Numbered from the stretch's first letter, positions 17,282 to 26,356 are shown. The stretch: 26,527 nucleotides of DNA from an uncultured Pseudomonadota bacterium (GCA_903909415.1 CAIVVS010000036.1:1-26527); one strand, 5' to 3'. Program-made: numbers and translations. Notes: a model not told the origin generated them from the letters alone.

Positions 17282-17725
17282 CTAGCCGCGGCTGGCCTGG
17301 CCGTCGGACGGCCCGGTCGACGTTCCCGTGGCGGTGGTCACGATGCGCTGGCCGTTGGCGTGGATGCCCAGTGTGACCAGCGGCTCGTTGCCCGTGACGC
17401 GAAAGCCGTGGGCGGTATCCGCCGGGAACACGATGGTCATGCCGGGCTCCAGCGCATGGCGCGCGGGCTGCCCGGCCAGCCAGGCCTCCCCCCGACCCGA
17501 CAACACCGTGATCACTTCCGCGTAAGGGTGTGAATGCTCAGGCGTGGCATAGCCCGGCTGCGAGGTCTGCACGCCGGTGCGCACCGCGATGCCCGCGCCG
17601 TTGTCGTCGCCGATCAGCACCCGGTAGCTGGCGCCGCCGTCGAAGGGCACGCTGGGGCGCTCCGCGTCGCGGAACACCAGCGGGGAGGTCGGTTCGCTCA
17701 TCGGTGCGGTCATCGGTGCGGTCAT
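17282..17725 (-). CDS. Cupin-domain protein
   Basis: A 147-residue single-domain cupin. The first cupin motif is visible as PEHSHPYAEVITVLSGRGEAWLAG, with two histidines and a glutamate in the usual metal-binding order. The second is FPADTAHGF, supplying the last histidine. Small cupins of this kind are dioxygenases, isomerases or sensors; the function cannot be fixed here. The start at 17725 is set by GGGAG five bases upstream. Two further in-frame ATGs, at 17713 and 17701, arise from a 12-bp tandem repeat. It follows the quinone oxidoreductase stop by 20 bases on the same strand, so the two are probably co-transcribed. Confidence 0.83.
   Translation of the reverse strand: MTAPMTAPMSEPTSPLVFRDAERPSVPFDGGASYRVLIGDDNGAGIAVRTGVQTSQPGYATPEHSHPYAEVITVLSGRGEAWLAGQPARHALEPGMTIVFPADTAHGFRVTGNEPLVTLGIHANGQRIVTTATGTSTGPSDGQASRG
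17690..17725 (-). repeat. 12-bp tandem repeat at the cupin start codon
   Basis: ATGACCGCACCG occurs twice in tandem and is followed by a third copy with two changes (ATGAGCGAACCG), encoding MTAP-MTAP-MSEP. Each unit supplies an in-frame ATG. Confidence 0.7.
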
Positions 17726-17745
17726 GGCTGCTCCCGGTCTGGGTG

Positions 17746-18741
17746 TCAGGGCACCAGCAGTATCTTGCCGATGTGCTGGCTGGATTCCATCAGCGCGTGC
17801 GCCTTGGCGGCTTCTGCGAAGGGGAAGGTCGCGTGGACCACCGGGCGTATCGCGCCGGACTCGAGCAGCGGCCAGGCGCGCTCGCGCAGCGCGTCGGCGA
17901 CGCCGGCCTTGAACCCGATGGAGCGCGGGCGCAGCGTCGAGCCGGTGATGGTCTGGCGCTTGCGCATCATGTCGCTGAAGTTGACCTTGCCTTCGATGCC
18001 GCCTAGCGTGGCGATGATCGCGATGCGCCCGTCCATGGCCAGACACTGCAGCTCGCGCGCGATGTAGTCGCCGGCCACCATGTCCAGCACCACGTCCACG
18101 CCGCGCCCGCCGGTGAGCTCGTTGACCACGGCGACGAAGTCCTCGCTGCGGTAGTTGATCGCGCGGGCCGCGCCCAGCTGTTCGCAGGCGGCGCACTTGT
18201 TGGCACTGCCCGCCGTCGCATACACCGTGTGGCCCAGCGCGCGCGCCAGCTGGATCGCCGTGACGCCGATGCCCGAGGAGCCGCCCTGCACCAGCAGGGT
18301 CTCGCCGGGCGCGAGGCGCGCGCGTTCCCACACGTTGCTCCAGACGGTGAAGAAGGTCTCGGGCAGGCAGGCGCCCTCCACCAGCGACAGGCCGCGCGGG
18401 ACGGGCAGGCAGTTGGAGGCGGGCGCGGCGCAGTACTCGGCATACCCCCCGCCGGTGACCAGCGCGCACAGCTCGTCGCCCACGTTCCAGCCGGTCACGC
18501 CATCGCCCAGCGCCGCCACCGTGCCCGAGACTTCCATCCCGAGGATGTCCGGCGCGCCCGCGGGCACCGGGTACTTGCCGCGCCGCTGCGAGGTGTCGGC
18601 CCGGTTCACGCCGGCGGCCGCCACCTTGACCAGGACCTCGCCGGCCCTGGCTTGCGGCACCGGCCGCTGGGCGATGGCCAGTACGTCGGGTTCGCCGGGG
18701 CGGGTGATGTCCACCGCGCGCATGCTGCTGGGGATGCTCAT
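17746..18741 (-). CDS. NAD(P)H:quinone oxidoreductase, zinc-free MDR family (PIG3-like)
   Basis: The 331-residue protein belongs to the medium-chain dehydrogenase/reductase superfamily and is closest to the PIG3/QOR group, which reduces quinones with NADPH. The N-terminal GroES-like domain includes GVNRADTSQRRGKYPVP and DILGMEVSGTVAALG. The cofactor domain has LVQGGSSGIGVTAIQLARALG. The catalytic zinc cysteine of alcohol dehydrogenases is replaced by asparagine-arginine (VNRAD), as in zinc-free quinone reductases. The C-terminus LMESSQHIGKILLVP is typical of PIG3. The start at 18741 has AGGA five bases upstream. Together with the cupin it is divergently transcribed from the PLP aldolase across the inverted repeat at 18815-18839. 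Confidence 0.9.
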   Translation of the reverse strand: MSIPSSMRAVDITRPGEPDVLAIAQRPVPQARAGEVLVKVAAAGVNRADTSQRRGKYPVPAGAPDILGMEVSGTVAALGDGVTGWNVGDELCALVTGGGYAEYCAAPASNCLPVPRGLSLVEGACLPETFFTVWSNVWERARLAPGETLLVQGGSSGIGVTAIQLARALGHTVYATAGSANKCAACEQLGAARAINYRSEDFVAVVNELTGGRGVDVVLDMVAGDYIARELQCLAMDGRIAIIATLGGIEGKVNFSDMMRKRQTITGSTLRPRSIGFKAGVADALRERAWPLLESGAIRPVVHATFPFAEAAKAHALMESSQHIGKILLVP

Positions 18742-18814
18742 GGATGTCCTGGTAGGTAGTGCTGCCGGTCCGGCGCGCCGCCGGTGTGGCGGTGCGGCAG
18801 GAGGCAGCACGGGC

Positions 18815-18839
18815 ATTCTAGCGCGGGGGTCGCTAGAAT
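18815..18839. promoter_or_regulatory. Symmetrical divergent promoter/operator (9-7-9 perfect inverted repeat)
   Basis: ATTCTAGCG, seven bases, then CGCTAGAAT. Each arm contains TAGAAT, a good -10 box, reading outward toward each divergent gene. The right-hand box (18834-18839) ends seven bases before the ATG at 18847, so transcription would begin at or next to the start codon. The left-hand box (18820-18815, minus strand) would give a leader of about 67 bases for the quinone oxidoreductase. The symmetry also suits a dimeric regulator. Confidence 0.5.
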
Positions 18840-18846
18840 CGCCTGC

Positions 18847-19965
18847 ATGAGCCCCTACCCACCCGCACGAGCCGGCGACACGCTCGCCGACATCGACACG
18901 CCCGCCCTGATCCTGGACATGGACGCGTTCGAGCGCAACCTCGATGCCATGGCGGCATTCGCGGCTGCCGCCGGCATCGCGCTGCGCCCGCATGCCAAGT
19001 CGCACAAGTGCGCCGAGGTCGCGCTGCGCCAGGTCGCGCGCGGCGCCGTGGGCATCTGCTGCCAGAAGCTGGCCGAGGCCGAGGCGCTGGCCGACCGGGG
19101 CATCCAGGACATCCTGCTCACCAATGAAGTGATCGGCGCGGCCAAGCTCGCGCGCCTCGCCGCGCTGGCCAGGCGCGTGGCGATTTCCGTGCTGGCCGAC
19201 AGTCCCGAAGGCGTGGCCATGCTGGCGCGCGCGGCGGCGGACGCGGGCGTGAAGCTCGGCGTGCTGGTGGAGGTGGACGTGGGCGCGAAGCGTTGCGGCG
19301 TGCAGCCGGGCGGGGCCGCGGTGACCCTGGCGCGCGCGATCGCCGCGTCGCCCAGCCTCGCGTTCCGCGGCCTCCATGCCTACCACGGCGCCGCGCAGCA
19401 CCTGCGCCTGCCGCACGAGCGCGCCGAGGCGATCCACGGCGCCTCGGTGCAGGTCGCGACCACGGTCGCGCTGCTGGCGATGGAAGGCCTGGTGTGCGAG
19501 GTGGTCACCGGCGCGGGCACCGGAACCTTCGCCATCGAGAGCGCCAGCCGGATCTGGAACGAGATCCAGCCGGGTTCCTACGTGTTCATGGACGCGGACT
19601 ACAACCACAACGTCCCGGACGACGCCGGGCCCCGCTTCGAGCAGAGCCTCTACGTGCTGGCCACGGTGATGAGCGCCCCGGTGCCGTCGCGCCGCGTGGT
19701 GGACGCCGGCCTGAAGGCTTCCAGCGTGGACTCCGGCATGCCGCAGCTGGTGGATTGGCGCGGCGTGAAATACGTGAAGGCCTCGGACGAGCACGGCGTG
19801 CTGGCCGTCGACGAGGGCGCGGCCGCGCCGGCGCTGGGCGAGCGCGTGCGCCTCATTCCCGGCCACTGCGACCCGACCGTGAACCTGTATGACCACATCG
19901 TCTGCGTGCGCGGCGACCGCGTCGAGGCGGTGTGGAACGTGGACGCGCGCGGCGCGCTGGGCTGA
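18847..19965 (+). CDS. D-threonine aldolase/beta-hydroxyaspartate aldolase-family PLP enzyme
   Basis: This 372-residue fold-type III (alanine-racemase-like) PLP enzyme contains DIDTPALILDMDAFERN at the N-terminus. The PLP lysine region is LRPHAKSHKC (K51 the likely Schiff-base lysine), and the phosphate-binding loop is near VVTGAGTGTF. The C-terminal metal site reads PGHCDPTVNLYD, H340-x-D342. This H-x-D pair matches D-threonine aldolase, whereas D-serine dehydratases of the DSD1 type use H-x-C, so an aldolase is favoured. Such enzymes cleave D-beta-hydroxy-amino acids to glycine plus an aldehyde, and BhcC relatives act on beta-hydroxyaspartate, glycine and glyoxylate. No Shine-Dalgarno precedes the ATG and the mRNA may be leaderless. 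It is probably co-transcribed with the lyase-family gene. Confidence 0.85.
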   Translation: MSPYPPARAGDTLADIDTPALILDMDAFERNLDAMAAFAAAAGIALRPHAKSHKCAEVALRQVARGAVGICCQKLAEAEALADRGIQDILLTNEVIGAAKLARLAALARRVAISVLADSPEGVAMLARAAADAGVKLGVLVEVDVGAKRCGVQPGGAAVTLARAIAASPSLAFRGLHAYHGAAQHLRLPHERAEAIHGASVQVATTVALLAMEGLVCEVVTGAGTGTFAIESASRIWNEIQPGSYVFMDADYNHNVPDDAGPRFEQSLYVLATVMSAPVPSRRVVDAGLKASSVDSGMPQLVDWRGVKYVKASDEHGVLAVDEGAAAPALGERVRLIPGHCDPTVNLYDHIVCVRGDRVEAVWNVDARGALG

Positions 19966-20005
19966 GCCGGGCGCCGGTGGCGGAGCCGGCATGAAAGGAA
20001 CGCAA

Positions 20006-20863
20006 ATGGACGCAGACCTGCGCAAGTCGATTTCCGACAAGGCCGCACGCTTCGAGTTGCTGCACCGCGCCGGCACCTTCCTGCTGCCCAACGCCTGGGA
20101 CCCGGGGAGCGCGATGCTGCTGGCCGAGGCCGGTTTCCAGGCGATCGCCACCACCAGTTCCGGCATCGCCTTTTCGCAGGGGCTGCCCGATGGCGAGGTG
20201 CTGAGCCGCGAGCGCATGCTGGAACTCAGCGCGCGCATCATCGAGCGGGTGGACCTGCCGGTCACGGTGGACATGGAGCGCGGCTACGGTTACGCGCCCG
20301 AGGACGTGGCGGCGTCGGTGCGCGGCGTGCTGGCGATCGGCGGGGCGGGCTGCAACATCGAGGACGCCACGCACGATCCCGCCGACCCGCTGGTCGAGTT
20401 CGGCCTGTCGGTGGAGCGGGTGCGTGCTGGGGTCGAGGCGGCGCGGGCCTCGGGCCGCGCCTTCGTGTTCAATGCGCGCACCGATCCCTACCTCGGCCGG
20501 CCCGAGCACCCGGAGAACTTCGCCGAGACGGTGCGCCGCGGCTGCGCCTACCGCGACGCGGGCGCCGGTTGCATCTTCGTGCCCGGGCTCACCGACACCA
20601 CGGTGCTGGCGAGGCTGGTGCGCGAGATCGGCGCGCCGGTGAACGCGCTGGCGGCGCGCGGCGGGCGCGACAACCCGGTGCCGCTGTCGGCGTACCGGGA
20701 AGCCGGCGTGCGCCGCGTCACCGTGGGCGGCAGCCTCGCGCAGTCGGCCATGGGCCTGGTGCTGCGCGCGGCGCAGCAGATGATGGAGCAGGGTGACTTC
20801 GGTTATGCGACCGACGGCCTCGCCCAGCCGCTGCTCAACAAGATGATGAAGCCCGGCGGCTGA
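20006..20863 (+). CDS. Isocitrate lyase/PEP mutase-family protein
   Basis: The 285-residue TIM-barrel enzyme belongs to the superfamily that makes or breaks C-C or P-C bonds next to an oxo-acid (2-methylisocitrate lyase, oxaloacetate decarboxylase, phosphonopyruvate hydrolase, PEP mutase). Landmarks are LLPNAWDPGSAML, TTSSGIAFSQGLPDGE, VDMERGYG, GCNIEDATHD (magnesium-site acids) and FNARTDPYLG. The KKCGH catalytic loop of true isocitrate lyases is absent, so it is not a glyoxylate-cycle enzyme. The start is ATG 20006 with AAAGGA six bases upstream; ATG 19991, with GGAG five bases upstream, is nearly as good. It lies 40 bases after the aldolase, so a shared C2-C4 oxo-acid or amino-acid pathway is plausible. 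Exact reaction unknown. Confidence 0.83.
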   Translation: MDADLRKSISDKAARFELLHRAGTFLLPNAWDPGSAMLLAEAGFQAIATTSSGIAFSQGLPDGEVLSRERMLELSARIIERVDLPVTVDMERGYGYAPEDVAASVRGVLAIGGAGCNIEDATHDPADPLVEFGLSVERVRAGVEAARASGRAFVFNARTDPYLGRPEHPENFAETVRRGCAYRDAGAGCIFVPGLTDTTVLARLVREIGAPVNALAARGGRDNPVPLSAYREAGVRRVTVGGSLAQSAMGLVLRAAQQMMEQGDFGYATDGLAQPLLNKMMKPGG

Positions 20864-20873
20864 ATCCCCCGGA

Positions 20874-22064
20874 CTAGGCCCTCGCGCCGGGAGGCGCGGC
20901 CGCCTGCGAGGGGAAGGTGAGCGAGGCACAGAAGCTCGCCAGCGCGAATCCCGCCAGCACCAGGTACAGGCTGGAAAAGTCGCCGCTGGCCTTGTGCAGC
21001 ACCGCGATCATGGGCACCGCCGCGGCGCTGGCGCCGAAGGTCACGACGTAGCGCACCGCATAGGCCCGCGAGCGCCATTCCTCGGCGGTGTAGCGCGCGA
21101 TCATCGCGTCGTTGATCGGTATCTGGCCGAACACGAAGAACATCATCGCCACCGCCACGGCCAGCATCGCCCAGCCCTGGGTGCTGCCCGCCAGCAGCAG
21201 CAGCGGCACCTGCATGCCGATGACGGGGATGAACACGCTGCGCAGCGAGCGCCTGTCCAGCCACCAGCCGACCAGCAGCTGCGCCATCGCGGCGATCACG
21301 TACACCATGCACACCAGCACGCCTATGCCGAGCGTGGACTCCGCCAGCGCGGACAGGCGTTCGTCGAACACCTTGGGCATGGACACGGTGGTGGCATTGA
21401 AGATCACGCCGCCGCAGATGGTCGCCACCGCGACGATGGCGAACACGCGCGCCATCACCGCCTTGGGCACCGCCGCCACCTGGCTGCCCGCGGCGCGCTT
21501 GCGCGCCACCTCGACGCCGGTTCGGGCGAAGGCCAGGCCGACCGCGATGGACACCACGCCCGGCACGATGAAGGCGGCGCGCCAGGACACCGCGTCGGCG
21601 AGCAGGCCGGTGAGCAGCGCGGAGAAGGCGACCCCGAGGTTGCCGTAGACGCCGTTGACGCCCAGCGTGCGTCCCAGCGTGGGCGTGTTCGACACCAGCA
21701 TCGCGATGCCCACCGGGTGGTAGATCGCGCCGAACACGCCGATGGCGGTCAGGCCGGCGGCGATCTGCCAGGTCGTCGTCGCCAGGCCGGTCGCGACCGA
21801 GGCCAGGCCCATGCCCACGAAAAACACCACCATCATGCCCTTGCGGCTCCAGCGGTCCGCCAGCCAGCCGGCCGGGATGGAGCAGGCGCCGAAGGCGATG
21901 AAACCGCCCAGCGACAGCGGCAGCAGCTGCGAGTAGTCCATGCCGAAGGCCGGTCCGATGGCGAGCACCGCCGTCGGGAAGATCAGCATGAACAGGTGGT
22001 CCAGCGTATGGCCGACGTTCAGGAACAGCGCGACCGCGGGACTGACGGGCTGGGGTGCGGACAT
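20874..22064 (-). CDS. MFS transporter, Fsr-like branch
   Basis: A 396-residue protein with about 12 membrane helices. The N-terminus NVGHTLDHLFMLIFPTAVL resembles the fosmidomycin-resistance (Fsr)-like group, as does the following CSIPAGWLADRWSRKGMM, which carries the MFS loop 2-3 motif. The mid-protein cytoplasmic loop (about residues 190-215) is short and basic (VARKRAAGSQ). Its stop is 10 bases from the lyase-family stop (convergent), and its start faces the pseudoprotease gene across a 149-base gap. Fsr homology is too distant to assign a drug; efflux or metabolite uptake are both possible. Confidence 0.83.
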   Translation of the reverse strand: MSAPQPVSPAVALFLNVGHTLDHLFMLIFPTAVLAIGPAFGMDYSQLLPLSLGGFIAFGACSIPAGWLADRWSRKGMMVVFFVGMGLASVATGLATTTWQIAAGLTAIGVFGAIYHPVGIAMLVSNTPTLGRTLGVNGVYGNLGVAFSALLTGLLADAVSWRAAFIVPGVVSIAVGLAFARTGVEVARKRAAGSQVAAVPKAVMARVFAIVAVATICGGVIFNATTVSMPKVFDERLSALAESTLGIGVLVCMVYVIAAMAQLLVGWWLDRRSLRSVFIPVIGMQVPLLLLAGSTQGWAMLAVAVAMMFFVFGQIPINDAMIARYTAEEWRSRAYAVRYVVTFGASAAAVPMIAVLHKASGDFSSLYLVLAGFALASFCASLTFPSQAAAPPGARA

Positions 22065-22157
22065 GGCGACATGTTACCCCGGCGGACCGGCCGCTCAGGC
22101 GCGTCGCTGCCTGCGCCGGGCCGGCAATCTGCGCTGGAATTGTGCCGTCGAACGTAC

Positions 22158-22163
22158 GAGAAT
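22158..22163 (+). promoter_or_regulatory. Possible -10 box of the pseudoprotease gene
   Basis: GAGAAT lies 51 bases upstream of the ATG at 22214, in the gap between divergent genes. No clear -35 partner is visible. The gap (22065-22213) otherwise shows only GC-rich palindromes such as GGCCGGCC at 22175-22182. Confidence 0.25.
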
Positions 22164-22213
22164 GAAGGCGTGGCAGGCCGGATCGGCCGGCCACCCACAA
22201 CGGGGTACCCGAC

Positions 22214-23230
22214 ATGCGCCGCCTGACCACGCTGTTCGCCGTCTTCCTGCTGGGGCTGGTCCCGTTGGTGCCGGAGGCGTTCGCGCAGTCCGGTGCCGCC
22301 GCGCCGGAAGCCGACCGCCGCGCCGAGGAAATGCTCTCCGCCGTGGTTCGCATCCGGATGAAGGCGATAGACGGCGCGCGCTCCAACGCGAGCCTCGGCG
22401 CCACGCGCGAGGGCACCGGCGTGGTGATCAACGACGACGGCTACATCGTCACCATCGGTTACGTGGTGATGGAAGCCAGCGCCATCGAGGTGGTGCTGCA
22501 GGACAACCGCGTGGTGCCCGCGCGGCTGGCCGCCTACGACCATGCCAGCGGCTTCGGGCTGCTGCGCGCGCTCACGCCGCTGAATGTCACGCCCATGAAG
22601 TTCGGCCAGTCCTCCGAGTTGCAGCAGCGCGAACCCGTGATGGTGCTGCCCGCCGGAGGGCGCGACGTGGCCAGCGTGGCCTACGTCGTGTCCAGGCGCC
22701 GCTTCACCGGCAGCTGGGAGTACCTGCTGGAGTCGGCCATCTTCACCTCGCCGCCGACCATGCAATGGGCGGGCGCGGCCCTGGTCAACAAGGAGGGCCG
22801 CCTGGTCGGCATCGGCTCGCTGCTGGTGCGCGAAACCTCGGAGGCGGGCACGCCGCTACCCGGCAACATGTTCGTGCCCATCGACGAACTGAAGCCGATC
22901 CTGCCCGACCTGATCGCGAAGGGCCGCCGCGCCGAGCCGCCTCGCCCCTGGCTCGGGCTGTCCACCGAGGAATTGCAGGGGCGCCTGTTCGTGACGCGCG
23001 TCTCACCCGAGAGCCCCGCCGACAAGGCGGGGGTCAGGGCCGGTGACATCGTGCTCGGCGTGGGCGACCAGGCGGTGCGCAACCACGTGGAGTTCTACGA
23101 GCGGGTCTGGGCCCGAGGCGCCGCGGGCGCGACGGTGCCCCTGCGCGTGCTCCAGGGCGCGGAGATGAAGGAGGTGACCGTGCGCTCCATCGACCGCTTC
23201 GACTACTTCAAGGAGCGCCCGACCTACTGA
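22214..23230 (+). CDS. Exported trypsin-fold/PDZ protein lacking the catalytic triad (HtrA-like pseudoprotease)
   Basis: The 338-residue protein has a signal peptide (MRRLTTLFAVFLLGLVP..., cleavage likely after AFA at residue 24), a DegP/HtrA-like protease fold (about 40-235) and one PDZ domain (about 245-330, starting near RPWLGLS). The fold is recognisable: GTGVVINDDGYIVT, then LVNKEGRLVGIGS. Against DegP the catalytic His of TNNHVV is Tyr83 (TIGYVV). The Asp of DPRSDIAL is Gly113 (DHASGFGL). The Ser of GNSGGALVN is Ala186 (QWAGAALVN). No proteolysis is expected; a periplasmic peptide-binding or scaffolding role is inferred. The intradiol dioxygenase follows 16 bases later and is probably co-transcribed and also exported. 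Confidence 0.85.
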   Translation: MRRLTTLFAVFLLGLVPLVPEAFAQSGAAAPEADRRAEEMLSAVVRIRMKAIDGARSNASLGATREGTGVVINDDGYIVTIGYVVMEASAIEVVLQDNRVVPARLAAYDHASGFGLLRALTPLNVTPMKFGQSSELQQREPVMVLPAGGRDVASVAYVVSRRRFTGSWEYLLESAIFTSPPTMQWAGAALVNKEGRLVGIGSLLVRETSEAGTPLPGNMFVPIDELKPILPDLIAKGRRAEPPRPWLGLSTEELQGRLFVTRVSPESPADKAGVRAGDIVLGVGDQAVRNHVEFYERVWARGAAGATVPLRVLQGAEMKEVTVRSIDRFDYFKERPTY

Positions 23231-23246
23231 GGCCGGGCGGAAACCC

Positions 23247-23915
23247 ATGGGCCGTGACGACACCCCGGCGCGACAGCGCCATCCGGGCCGCGTGAACAGG
23301 TCGGGCCGCCGGCAGTTGCTGGTGGCGGGGCTCGCCTCGCTTGCGGTTCCCGCCTGGGCGCAGCGCATGCTGCTGACGCCCGCGCAGACCGAGGGCCCGT
23401 TCTATCCGGATCGCATGCCGACCGACCAGGACGCCGACCTCACCACGGTGGCGGGCCGCAGCGGCCGCGCACGCGGTGAAGCGGGCCTGCTGTCGGGCCG
23501 CGTGCTGGATGCTTCCGGCAAGCCGCTGTCCGGCGTGCGCGTCGAGATCTGGCAATGCGATGCCAACGGCCGCTACCTGCACAGCGCCGACCGCAACGGC
23601 ACGCCCGACCCGGACTTCCAGGGCTTCGGGGCGGCGAGCAGCGGCGAGGACGGCGCCTGGCGCTTCCGCACCATACGGCCGGTGGCCTACCCGGGTCGCA
23701 CGCCGCACATCCACTTCAAGCTGGTCCGCCGCGGCACGCACCTGCTTACCACCCAGATGTACATCGCGGGCCATCCCCAGAACGAGCGCGACGGCCTGTT
23801 CCGCTCGGTGGACCGCGCCGGCCAGCAGGCCCTGTCGGCCGCGTTCGAGCAGGACGGCGCGGGTTGGCAGGCGCGCTGGGACATCGTGCTGGGTGTCACG
23901 CCGCCCCAGGCCTGA
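23247..23915 (+). CDS. Tat-exported intradiol ring-cleavage dioxygenase
   Basis: The 222-residue protein belongs to the protocatechuate/catechol 1,2-dioxygenase family, non-haem Fe(III) enzymes that open aromatic diols between the hydroxyls. All four iron ligands can be placed: Tyr110 (WQCDANGRY), Tyr148 (RPVAYPGR), His154 and His156 (PHIHFKL). The loop between Tyr148 and His154 is shorter than in protocatechuate dioxygenase. An upstream segment TEGPFYPD is also conserved. The N-terminus has twin arginines (R21-R22, GRRQLLVAGLASLAVPAWA) and a cleavage site near residue 38, so the folded metalloenzyme probably leaves by Tat. The start is taken as ATG 23247; GTG 23292 would still keep the Tat motif. 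Substrate, a catechol-type aromatic, is not determined. Confidence 0.87.
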   Translation: MGRDDTPARQRHPGRVNRSGRRQLLVAGLASLAVPAWAQRMLLTPAQTEGPFYPDRMPTDQDADLTTVAGRSGRARGEAGLLSGRVLDASGKPLSGVRVEIWQCDANGRYLHSADRNGTPDPDFQGFGAASSGEDGAWRFRTIRPVAYPGRTPHIHFKLVRRGTHLLTTQMYIAGHPQNERDGLFRSVDRAGQQALSAAFEQDGAGWQARWDIVLGVTPPQA

Positions 23916-23973
23916 TCGCCGCGCCGCCCGCCGCATTGCGGCAGGGGCATGGCGACGAGGGGCGTGCCCTGCG

Positions 23974-23982
23974 TGCTAGCAT
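23974..23982 (+). promoter_or_regulatory. Putative extended -10 promoter of the phosphotransferase operon
   Basis: TGCTAGCAT fits the extended -10 consensus TGnTATAAT with two changes. It lies in the only gap before the operon and predicts a leader of about 50 bases to the ATG at 24040. No -35 box is evident. Confidence 0.4.
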
Positions 23983-24039
23983 CACTTGGCCCTTCTCCGG
24001 GGCACTCATCTCTCCCAGCGGCACGATCCCCATCCATCC

Positions 24040-25110
24040 ATGAGCCAGCCCACCACCGGCACCACGCAGGTGCAGGAACGCCACCGTTTCGATGTCGGCG
24101 CGCTGGAGTCGTACCTGTCTGGCAGGCTGGAAGGCTTCTCCGGGCCGCTGGCGGCGACACAGTTCGAGGGCGGGCAGTCGAATCCGACCTACTTGCTGGA
24201 AGCAGGCAGCTGTCGTTACGTCATGCGCACCAAGCCCGGGCCGGTGGCCAAACTGCTGCCCTCGGCGCATGCGATCGAGCGCGAGTTCCGCGTGATGTCG
24301 GCGCTGGCGAAGGCCGGCATCCCCGTGGCGCGCATGCTGCACCTGTGCGAGGACGAGTCCGTGATGGGCCGGGCGTTCTTCATCATGGAACACGTCGACG
24401 GCCGGGTGCTGTGGGACCAGTCGCTGCCGGGCATGGCGCCGGCCGCGCGCGGCGCGATCTACGACGAGATGAACCGGGTGATCGCTGCGTTGCATGCAGT
24501 GGACTACGCGGCCATCGGCCTGGCGGACTATGGCCGTCCGGGCAATTACTTCGCGCGCCAGATCGGGCGCTGGGTGAAGCAGTACCAGGCCAGTGAAACC
24601 GACGCCATCGAGCCGATGAACCGGCTGATCGAATGGCTGCCGGGCAACATCCCCGTAGGCGAGGAGACCAGCATCGTCCATGGCGACTACCGTATGGACA
24701 ACCTGATCTTCCACCCGACCGAGCCGCGCGTGCTCGCGGTGCTGGACTGGGAACTGTCCACGCTGGGCCACCCGCTGGCGGACTTCTCCTACCACTGCAT
24801 GAGCTGGCACATCCCGCCGGGCAAGTTCCGCGGCATCGCCGGCCTGGACCTCGCGGCGCTGGGCATCCCGGCGGAGTCGGACTATGTCGCGGCCTACTGC
24901 AGGCGCACCGGCCGCGCGCGCATCGAACACTGGAATTTCTACCTGGCCTACAACCTGTTCCGCATCGCGGCGATCCTGCAGGGCGTGAAAAAGCGCGCGC
25001 TGGAGGGCATCGCCTCGAGCGCGCAGGCGCTGGACCAGGGCAGCCGCGTGCCGCTGCTGGCGGAAATCGGCTGGGACTACGCGCAGAAGGCCATGCGCGA
25101 ACAACACTGA
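24040..25110 (+). CDS. APH-fold phosphotransferase (ACAD10/11 N-domain/LvaA-like)
   Basis: The 356-residue kinase-fold protein belongs to the aminoglycoside-phosphotransferase superfamily. Visible parts are the Gly-rich [12 protein letters not shown] (about residues 43-54), the ATP-lysine strand RYVMRTKPG, and the catalytic loop [12 protein letters not shown] with its Asp and Asn. The metal loop [15 protein letters not shown] follows. It belongs to the branch fused to acyl-CoA dehydrogenases in animal ACAD10/ACAD11 and related to LvaA of levulinate catabolism, where the kinase phosphorylates a 4-hydroxyacyl-CoA. The acyl-CoA dehydrogenase gene starts 10 bases downstream, supporting that role over antibiotic resistance. 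The ATG at 24040 is chosen over an upstream in-frame ATG at 23986, which would coincide with the predicted transcript start. Confidence 0.87.
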   Translation: MSQPTTGTTQVQERHRFDVGALESYLSGRLEGFSGPLAATQFEGGQSNPTYLLEAGSCRYVMRTKPGPVAKLLPSAHAIEREFRVMSALAKAGIPVARMLHLCEDESVMGRAFFIMEHVDGRVLWDQSLPGMAPAARGAIYDEMNRVIAALHAVDYAAIGLADYGRPGNYFARQIGRWVKQYQASETDAIEPMNRLIEWLPGNIPVGEETSIVHGDYRMDNLIFHPTEPRVLAVLDWELSTLGHPLADFSYHCMSWHIPPGKFRGIAGLDLAALGIPAESDYVAAYCRRTGRARIEHWNFYLAYNLFRIAAILQGVKKRALEGIASSAQALDQGSRVPLLAEIGWDYAQKAMREQH

Positions 25111-25120
25111 AGGGGGAAAC

Positions 25121-26347
<1,227 letters not shown>

Positions 26348-26356
26348 GGAGGCGTC

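Noticed and set aside
18847..19965. D-serine dehydratase (DSD1)
   Set aside because: The C-terminal metal pair is His-x-Asp, as in D-threonine aldolase, not His-x-Cys as in D-serine dehydratase.
17746..20274. 842-codon minus-strand frame extending the quinone oxidoreductase upstream
   Set aside because: The extension runs antisense through the aldolase gene and reads as low-complexity sequence. The oxidoreductase starts at 18741 with its own ribosome site.
22214..23230. Active DegP/DegQ-type serine protease
   Set aside because: The catalytic His, Asp and Ser positions are Tyr, Gly and Ala.
24040..25110. Aminoglycoside resistance kinase
   Set aside because: Operon partner and sequence type match the acyl-CoA-linked APH branch; nothing else nearby suggests resistance or mobility.
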